Origin: Xenorhabdus ishibashii
GTDB lineage: Bacteria; Pseudomonadota; Gammaproteobacteria; Enterobacterales; Enterobacteriaceae
DNA length: 15,501 nt
Assembly: GCF_002632755.1 (NCBI RefSeq)
Contig: NZ_NJAK01000004.1
Coordinates: forward strand, 1-15,501
Reading direction: 5' to 3'
The notes beneath the pieces are model-generated. The model was given only the letters and a program-made list of their open reading frames with translations, was not told the DNA's origin and searched no databases. Position 1 is the first letter of the stretch, and each line of letters begins with the position of its first letter. Shown piece after piece: positions 11,892 through 15,501 of the stretch. The translations under genes and the position numbers were made by a program.

Positions 11892-11916
11892 TTGCAATAC
11901 ACATTGCAATACGCAG
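11892..11916. repeat. dyad repeat copy 1 upstream of int
   Basis: A 25-base unit containing TGCAAT, four bases, ATTGCA (a perfect six-base dyad), then AATACGCAG. It ends 19 bases before the int start codon, so a protein bound here could block int expression. It matches a second copy 233 bases away at 22 of 25 positions. Confidence 0.7.
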
Positions 11917-12124
11917 AGAGGTGCAACAATCCACAAACACCAAAACGAATGAAAACACAAAAAATGGATTTATTTTTGTTTTTCATGAAATTATAAACAA
12001 CATGAGCACATGTAATCCCATGTCATTTACAAAGTTTATATGCTTGGTGAAGAAATTGCAAATTCTTATTATTTAATTGATTTATAACGATTTTAATTGT
12101 TTTTATTGGTATTTTATTTGCTGT
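11917..12124. other. AT-rich integrase upstream region
   Basis: No gene is visible. The stretch is AT-rich, has a TATAAT-like hexamer on the minus strand near 11990, and is bounded by the two dyad repeats. It is a reasonable place for the int promoter and for attachment-site arm and bending-protein sites, but no core att sequence can be fixed without its partner copy. Confidence 0.4.
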
Positions 12125-12149
12125 CTGCAATGCACATTGCAATACACAG
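12125..12149. repeat. dyad repeat copy 2 upstream of int
   Basis: The second 25-base unit, with TGCAAT, GCAC, ATTGCA forming a perfect six-base dyad followed by AATACACAG. It is in direct orientation relative to the first copy. Candidate roles are an operator, an integrase or AlpA arm site, or a remnant of an attachment junction. Confidence 0.7.
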
Positions 12150-12193
12150 TAATTTTATGAAGGGATAGAGTGAAATGAGGTCAGTACGCTAAA

Positions 12194-12233
12194 CGCACCA
12201 ACCTTGTGAAGAGGTTGCGCCGAATTTCGTCGG
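12194..12233. repeat. hairpins after the OB-fold gene, related to tract 2
   Basis: AACCT (12200-12204) and AGGTT (12212-12216) pair, extended by CGC/GCG with a three-base bulge. Next to it, CGAATTTCGTCGG (12221-12233) is an exact 13-base copy of 13061-13073 in the hairpin tract, where it forms a perfect CGACGA/TCGTCG stem. Here a base change leaves only CCGA/TCGG. Confidence 0.5.
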
Positions 12234-12239
12234 AACCTA

Positions 12240-12521
12240 TTAAGTGATTGAGGAAGCAGTTAACTGATACCCCTGCCAGTAAGAAGCCTTTCCCGTCACT
12301 GTGATCACCTGGCCTTTCTGTAACAACATCACCGATAGTGCCATCTCATCAAAGCCCACGACACGCAGCGGGTAATCACTGCGTTTCTCGCTCTGTGCTT
12401 GCATAGTAGCGACTGCCATCACCTTACCCGTCTGGCACTTGATACGCTTGGGGGGAACGGTAATCTTGCCTGTGATCGTAGCGACTATCGAGGGTGCATT
12501 CTTCTTCTGTCTTCGTGCCAT
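12240..12521 (-). CDS. small OB-fold, SSB/PriB-like protein
   Basis: A 93-residue protein with the strand pattern of a single OB fold: SIVATITGKI, then GKVMAVATMQAQ, DYPLRVVGFDEMA, and QVITVTGKASYWQGYQLTAS. The basic N terminus (MARRQKKNAP) and short length resemble PriB and small phage or plasmid ssDNA-binding proteins rather than full-length SSB, and there is no acidic SSB C-terminal tail. A role in protecting or handing over ssDNA during replication is inferred. No strong ribosome site is seen; a possible GGTGGAAC lies just before the ATG. The gene is isolated, flanked on both sides by hairpin sequences and lying between terL and int, so which element it serves is unclear. Confidence 0.65.
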   Translation of the reverse strand: MARRQKKNAPSIVATITGKITVPPKRIKCQTGKVMAVATMQAQSEKRSDYPLRVVGFDEMALSVMLLQKGQVITVTGKASYWQGYQLTASSIT

Positions 12522-12584
12522 GTTCCACCGCCTATAGATGGTTGGGATTTAAATCATGATAATAATCAATAACTTAAATAACTG

Positions 12585-13249
12585 CGAACATAATACGTAC
12601 TGGGTTACATTAAGTAACCTTGTGCTGGACGGCTTAAACTCAAACCCACCTGAGTTATTTATAACTCATTGATATTCTCGTTCATCCTCACTTTGAGGAG
12701 AAGTAGCAACCGTGGTGATCTTCACCATAGTTAGGTAACTCCTTGATTCTTCCGAGGGGGTCACTTTGACCACCCTATCATGATTTCCGTAATGGTTAAT
12801 TTATGTGCTGGACAACCGCAGTAAATTCACTGTATTTCAATGAATTACTTGGACATAACGTACTGGACAAAACAACTTAACCATCTGTTTTCGTATAACT
12901 CTTTTGTGCGCACCTCTTAATGAGTTGTACAAATTCTGTGAGTCAGCCAGACTGACGCTCAAATTGTGAGTAACTATCGGTTACGCTCAAGACCATTTGC
13001 GACTGACTAACTGTCAGTGACACCCAAAGTCCGATTATCGGATATTGGATTTTGCATCGACGAATTTCGTCGGGACAAACTGAACCTCTTAAAGAGGGGC
13101 AGTTCAATCTATTGAGTGATCTATAACTAACACTCTTAAAGAGATGTAGTTCTTGTTTCTTGCCACGAGACAGGTAACCCAAAATAATTGGGTCAGTTAC
13201 ACTATGACCAGACGCCAAATATGGCGTCTGATTAGATATCAATGGGTTA
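12585..13249 (-). ncRNA. hairpin-dense tract 2 (no gene; candidate structured RNA)
   Basis: About 650 bases without a credible gene but with more than a dozen short inverted repeats. Plus-strand examples: GGTTAC/GTAACC 12603-12619; TGAGTTA/TAACTCA 12651-12668; TCCTCA/TGAGGA 12685-12699; TGGTGA/TCACCA 12713-12727; GGTCA/TGACC 12759-12771; GTCAG/CTGAC 12942-12956; GTAAC/GTTAC 12970-12984; CGACGA/TCGTCG 13058-13072; CCTCTT/AAGAGG 13085-13097; CTCTT/AAGAG 13133-13143; CCCAA/TTGGG with loop AATAA 13178-13192; CAGACGCCA/TGGCGTCTG 13209-13230. Repeated blocks keep flanks or loops but swap stems. The strand is assigned from flanking genes and is not certain. Confidence 0.5.
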
Positions 13250-13305
13250 CGCTAATTGGGATTTTCAAGCCCATTTAACCCTTTGATTTCACTTAATTCT
13301 GTCAC

Positions 13306-13334
13306 AAAACCAGAATTCCCGCATCGTGCGGGAA
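13306..13334 (-). terminator. probable terminator after terL
   Basis: TTCCCGCA (13316-13323) and TGCGGGAA (13327-13334) form a perfect eight-base stem with a three-base loop, 22 bases past the terL stop. On the minus strand it is followed by TTCTGGTTTT, a poor but present T-rich tail; a second hairpin, ATTCTG/CAGAAT, follows directly. Confidence 0.5.
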
Positions 13335-13356
13335 ATAAGCAAAATCAACAAGTTAT

Positions 13357-15018
13357 CTAAATACCGTCAAAGTCAGCCAGCCGCTGCTTCTGCTCCTCAT
13401 TGAGACTAAAAGCAAACTCTTCATGCTCTGCCTGCCATGTACCAAAACTCATCAGAAACGCAATTGCAGGGTCTATTTTATTCGCGGACTTCTTCTTGTT
13501 CGGCTTGATATTGGCGTTCGCGTCTGTCTCCATTACGACATTAGACATCGCCCATGCGAGAACCGGATCGCCATTGTGACGAATGATTTTGCGGTTAACA
13601 AAGACTTCGGCGGATTTAGCTACGGGACTATACCGCATGTAGGTTTGCGGGAACGGCTCAACATCCAGCCCTGCACCCTGTAGTTGTGTGCGTAAGTGTG
13701 TGGCGTTCCATGTGTCAAAGCCCACCAGTTTGATATCAAAGTGCTGGCTATCCTTGAGAATGTCATCACGGATACGGTCATAATCAATACAATCGCCGGT
13801 CGTGGTACGTATCCAGCCCATTTGTGCCCATTGGCGATACACTGCCCGATTCTTATTAGCAGGGTTCTGTAGCTGGGCTTCCGGCAAGTAATGGCGGGTC
13901 AGTAATAACAGTTCGTTATCCACGGGGAACGTGTAACAGATACTGGTGATATCCCCCGTTGAAGATAAATCTAATCCAGCGTAGCATTCCAAGCCTTTGA
14001 GGTCGTTTTCGTCATAGTCTGACTGGCAGTCTTTCCATGCGCCTTCACCCATCCACGGCGTTTCACCCTGACACCAGATATTAAAGCGTTTGGTGAGCAT
14101 CTCAGTCCATTGCGAGGGAATGCCTCGTGCTTTCTGGATTGTGTCGTGCAAAGCATCACTGTCTACGGAAACATTCAGGTTAGGATTAGCCTTTATCCAG
14201 AGGGCTTCATCATCAATCTCGTTCTCGTCGTCCAGTTCGTAGATCAGGGCAAACAGGGATTCATTTTGTTCTTCACCCTCCAATATCTGACAGCAATAAT
14301 CATAGTGCTGTTTACAGGCGGATATCACGTTACTGCCTGCCGTAGTAATGGCAAACAGAATGCCTTCGGGACGGGCGCCCATCCCCAATTCAAGGGCAGA
14401 GTAAACCGCGTTATCGGGGTGCAAATGATACTCATCGACAATAGCAAGGCTGGGGTTAGTACCCTCAATCGTGGCGGCTTTGGCTGCCAACGGTTTTAAC
14501 AGGCTGTTGCTCTTGGTATAAGTCACTTTGTGTTGCTGGATAGATACCCGCTTCTTGAGTGGTTTTGAAAGCAGGCACATCTGGCGGGCATCATCAAACA
14601 CAATACGCGCCTGATCCCGACTCACGGCGGCGGTGTAAATATCCTGCTGCCCGTTCTCCATCACCAGAAACCAGTTAGCCAGTATCGCGGCTACCGTGGA
14701 TTTGGCATTTTTGCGCGGCACCTGAATATAAGCACTGCGGTATTTCCGGCGACCGGTGGCCTTAACCTTGAAGCCGAACAGATTCGCAAAGGCGAACTGT
14801 TGCCACGGTTCAAGCATAATCGGCTTACCGCGCAAGTGGCCTTTGACGTGCGGGCAGAGACGGGAAAAGCCCACAAAACGTTCTACAACTTCGGTATCGA
14901 ACATATAAAGCGGGTTATTCAGGTCGTTAAAGTAGCGTTTCACGGCCTGTTTTACCCGTTTACAGGCCGGAATATTGCCGTTTTTGATATCAAAAGCGTA
15001 CTGTTCCCATGCGTTCAT
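13357..15018 (-). CDS. terL: terminase large subunit (Terminase_1 / HK97 type)
   Basis: A 553-residue packaging motor and nuclease. The ATPase half has a Walker A-like PRKNAKST (101-108) and Walker B LAIVDEYH (191-198, D195/E196), with a coupling motif near ITTAGSN. The C-terminal nuclease half shows acidic residues expected of the RNase H-like fold: D350 in AGLDLSSTGD, D435 in VGFDTWN and D516 in KIDPAIAF. It cuts concatemeric DNA and drives it through the portal. Length is normal and no frame break is seen. It begins 11 bases after terS. Unusually, it is not next to the HNH/portal module in this window but is separated from it by the whole integrase-replication region. Confidence 0.95.
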   Translation of the reverse strand: MNAWEQYAFDIKNGNIPACKRVKQAVKRYFNDLNNPLYMFDTEVVERFVGFSRLCPHVKGHLRGKPIMLEPWQQFAFANLFGFKVKATGRRKYRSAYIQVPRKNAKSTVAAILANWFLVMENGQQDIYTAAVSRDQARIVFDDARQMCLLSKPLKKRVSIQQHKVTYTKSNSLLKPLAAKAATIEGTNPSLAIVDEYHLHPDNAVYSALELGMGARPEGILFAITTAGSNVISACKQHYDYCCQILEGEEQNESLFALIYELDDENEIDDEALWIKANPNLNVSVDSDALHDTIQKARGIPSQWTEMLTKRFNIWCQGETPWMGEGAWKDCQSDYDENDLKGLECYAGLDLSSTGDITSICYTFPVDNELLLLTRHYLPEAQLQNPANKNRAVYRQWAQMGWIRTTTGDCIDYDRIRDDILKDSQHFDIKLVGFDTWNATHLRTQLQGAGLDVEPFPQTYMRYSPVAKSAEVFVNRKIIRHNGDPVLAWAMSNVVMETDANANIKPNKKKSANKIDPAIAFLMSFGTWQAEHEEFAFSLNEEQKQRLADFDGI

Positions 15019-15029
15019 CGGGGTATCAC

Positions 15030-15389
15030 TCAGGCCATCAGCACATCTAAATCGTCGGGTTCATCGCTTTCTACCGGATTTCGGCGGCGGGAAACCGGAT
15101 CAAAGCCCAGCAATGACGACATTTTTATCATGATTTTTTCCGCATCGGCTTTCGCTTTCAGTGAGGGGTTACTGGTCGCTGCACCGCGTGAACCTTCCAC
15201 TGCGAACCCGCGCACTTCAATGTCTTCAACGGCTTTACGGTAAATCGCATAGTTAACGCAATAGAGTTCTAAGTTGTTCCAGTCTGCTGGGCTGAGATCT
15301 TCCCGTTCGTTGAGGATTTTGGCTTTTGATTTCCATTGCTCGGCGGCAATCTCATTTAAATAAACGGGGGGTTTGGGTGCTCTTGCCAT
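15030..15389 (-). CDS. terS: terminase small subunit, P27 family
   Basis: A 119-residue DNA-recognition subunit. The opening (MARAPKPPVYLNEIAAEQWK), the helical LSPADWNNLELYCVNYAIYR and the GFAVEGSRGAATSNPSLKAK segment followed by LLGFDPVSRRR are characteristic of P27-type small terminases. It binds the packaging site and loads the large subunit. The start has a weak ribosome site (AGGAAAC). In HK97-type phages and cf-PICIs the gene upstream is HNH; here the upstream gene would lie outside the window. Confidence 0.9.
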   Translation of the reverse strand: MARAPKPPVYLNEIAAEQWKSKAKILNEREDLSPADWNNLELYCVNYAIYRKAVEDIEVRGFAVEGSRGAATSNPSLKAKADAEKIMIKMSSLLGFDPVSRRRNPVESDEPDDLDVLMA

Positions 15390-15429
15390 AATCTATTGTT
15401 TCCTATGAAGTTACTGCTATTGAAAAAAG

Positions 15430-15501
15430 TGCCGTGCATAAAAATTCGAGGGGGCGGGTGGTGCCATGAGGCAGGGCGTTTGTCATTTTTGACACCCCAC
15501 C
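15430..15501. other. hairpin- and GC-rich stretch before terS (possible packaging site)
   Basis: Upstream of terS is a non-coding stretch with a G-run (15450-15458) and two small inverted repeats, TGCC/GGCA (15462-15473) and TGTCA/TGACA (15481-15494). Cos sites of HK97-type elements usually lie near terS and HNH. The assignment is positional and weak. Confidence 0.22.

Noticed and set aside
12943..13242. 99-codon minus-strand frame in hairpin tract 2
   Set aside because: It starts at TTG without a ribosome site and translates hairpins throughout. Its only likeness, PLISN...SGH, is to the tract 1 frame and is explained by the shared DNA module.
12585..13249. CRISPR array
   Set aside because: Repeats are not identical direct repeats with regular unique spacers; variable parts are self-complementary stems. 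No cas genes are present.
12585..13249. REP/BIME elements or a known giant RNA such as GOLLD or ROOL
   Set aside because: Stems differ from hairpin to hairpin, unlike REP families, and I cannot recognise the consensus features of a named RNA; a covariance-model search is needed.
9016..13249. The 20-base direct repeat as attachment sites of a 4.2-kb int module
   Set aside because: Each copy lies within a larger structured module shared by the hairpin tracts, which explains the identity without integration; kept only as a remote alternative.
14800..15243. Plus-strand frame opposite terS/terL
   Set aside because: It is antisense to two clear terminase genes; no independent evidence supports it.

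Overview
The window looks like one and a bit phage satellites, or one rearranged satellite, in an enterobacterium. G+C is moderate and nearly every gene lies on the minus strand. The gene families (P4-type integrase, AlpA pair, Rha-like protein, Icd-like protein, DUF4222, P4-alpha-like primase with DUF927, HK97-type head genes) are those of P4-like and capsid-forming phage-inducible chromosomal islands (cf-PICIs) of Enterobacterales. A Morganellaceae host (Photorhabdus/Xenorhabdus/Providencia/Proteus) is a guess from overall flavour, not a demonstrated fact. No tail, lysis, rRNA, tRNA or CRISPR genes were seen.

Layout in the direction of transcription, right to left. 15389-13357: small (P27-type) and large terminase subunits. 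13356-12240: a gene-poor stretch crowded with short hairpins, then a small OB-fold (SSB/PriB-like) gene. 12239-11874: AT-rich integrase upstream region with two near-identical 25-base dyad repeats. 11873-9387: integrase, two tandem AlpA-type regulators separated by a terminator, and a Rha-like protein. 9386-8772: a second hairpin-rich stretch inside a long open frame. 8771-8469: a plus-strand ribbon-helix-helix regulator and divergent control region. 8468-5044: Icd-like protein, DUF4222 protein, a 103-residue protein and a 903-residue primase-helicase. 5043-4620: an iteron-rich putative replication origin. 4610-4020: two small genes and a terminator. 3868-163: major capsid, prohead protease, portal (split by a -1 frame break), gp6-like connector and HNH endonuclease, then a small overlapping reading frame at the window edge.

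Working model: int/AlpA control excision and induction; the primase-helicase replicates the element from the iteron region; the head module makes the element's own capsid; terminase and HNH package DNA; tails would come from a helper phage. Terminase genes sit upstream of int rather than after HNH, so the window may span the junction of two tandem satellites or hold a permuted element.

The most unusual content is non-protein. (1) Two hairpin-dense tracts (about 8774-9355 and 12585-13334) share a 20-base block next to a hairpin whose stem sequence differs but whose pairing, position and size are kept; within each tract, tandem copies also keep flanks or loops while swapping stems. This is the pattern of selected RNA or DNA structure. 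(2) A 26-base triple-iteron block is repeated in inverted orientation (25/26 identical) at both ends of a 375-base AT-rich region. (3) The portal gene breaks exactly at an in-frame G GGG GGA heptamer.
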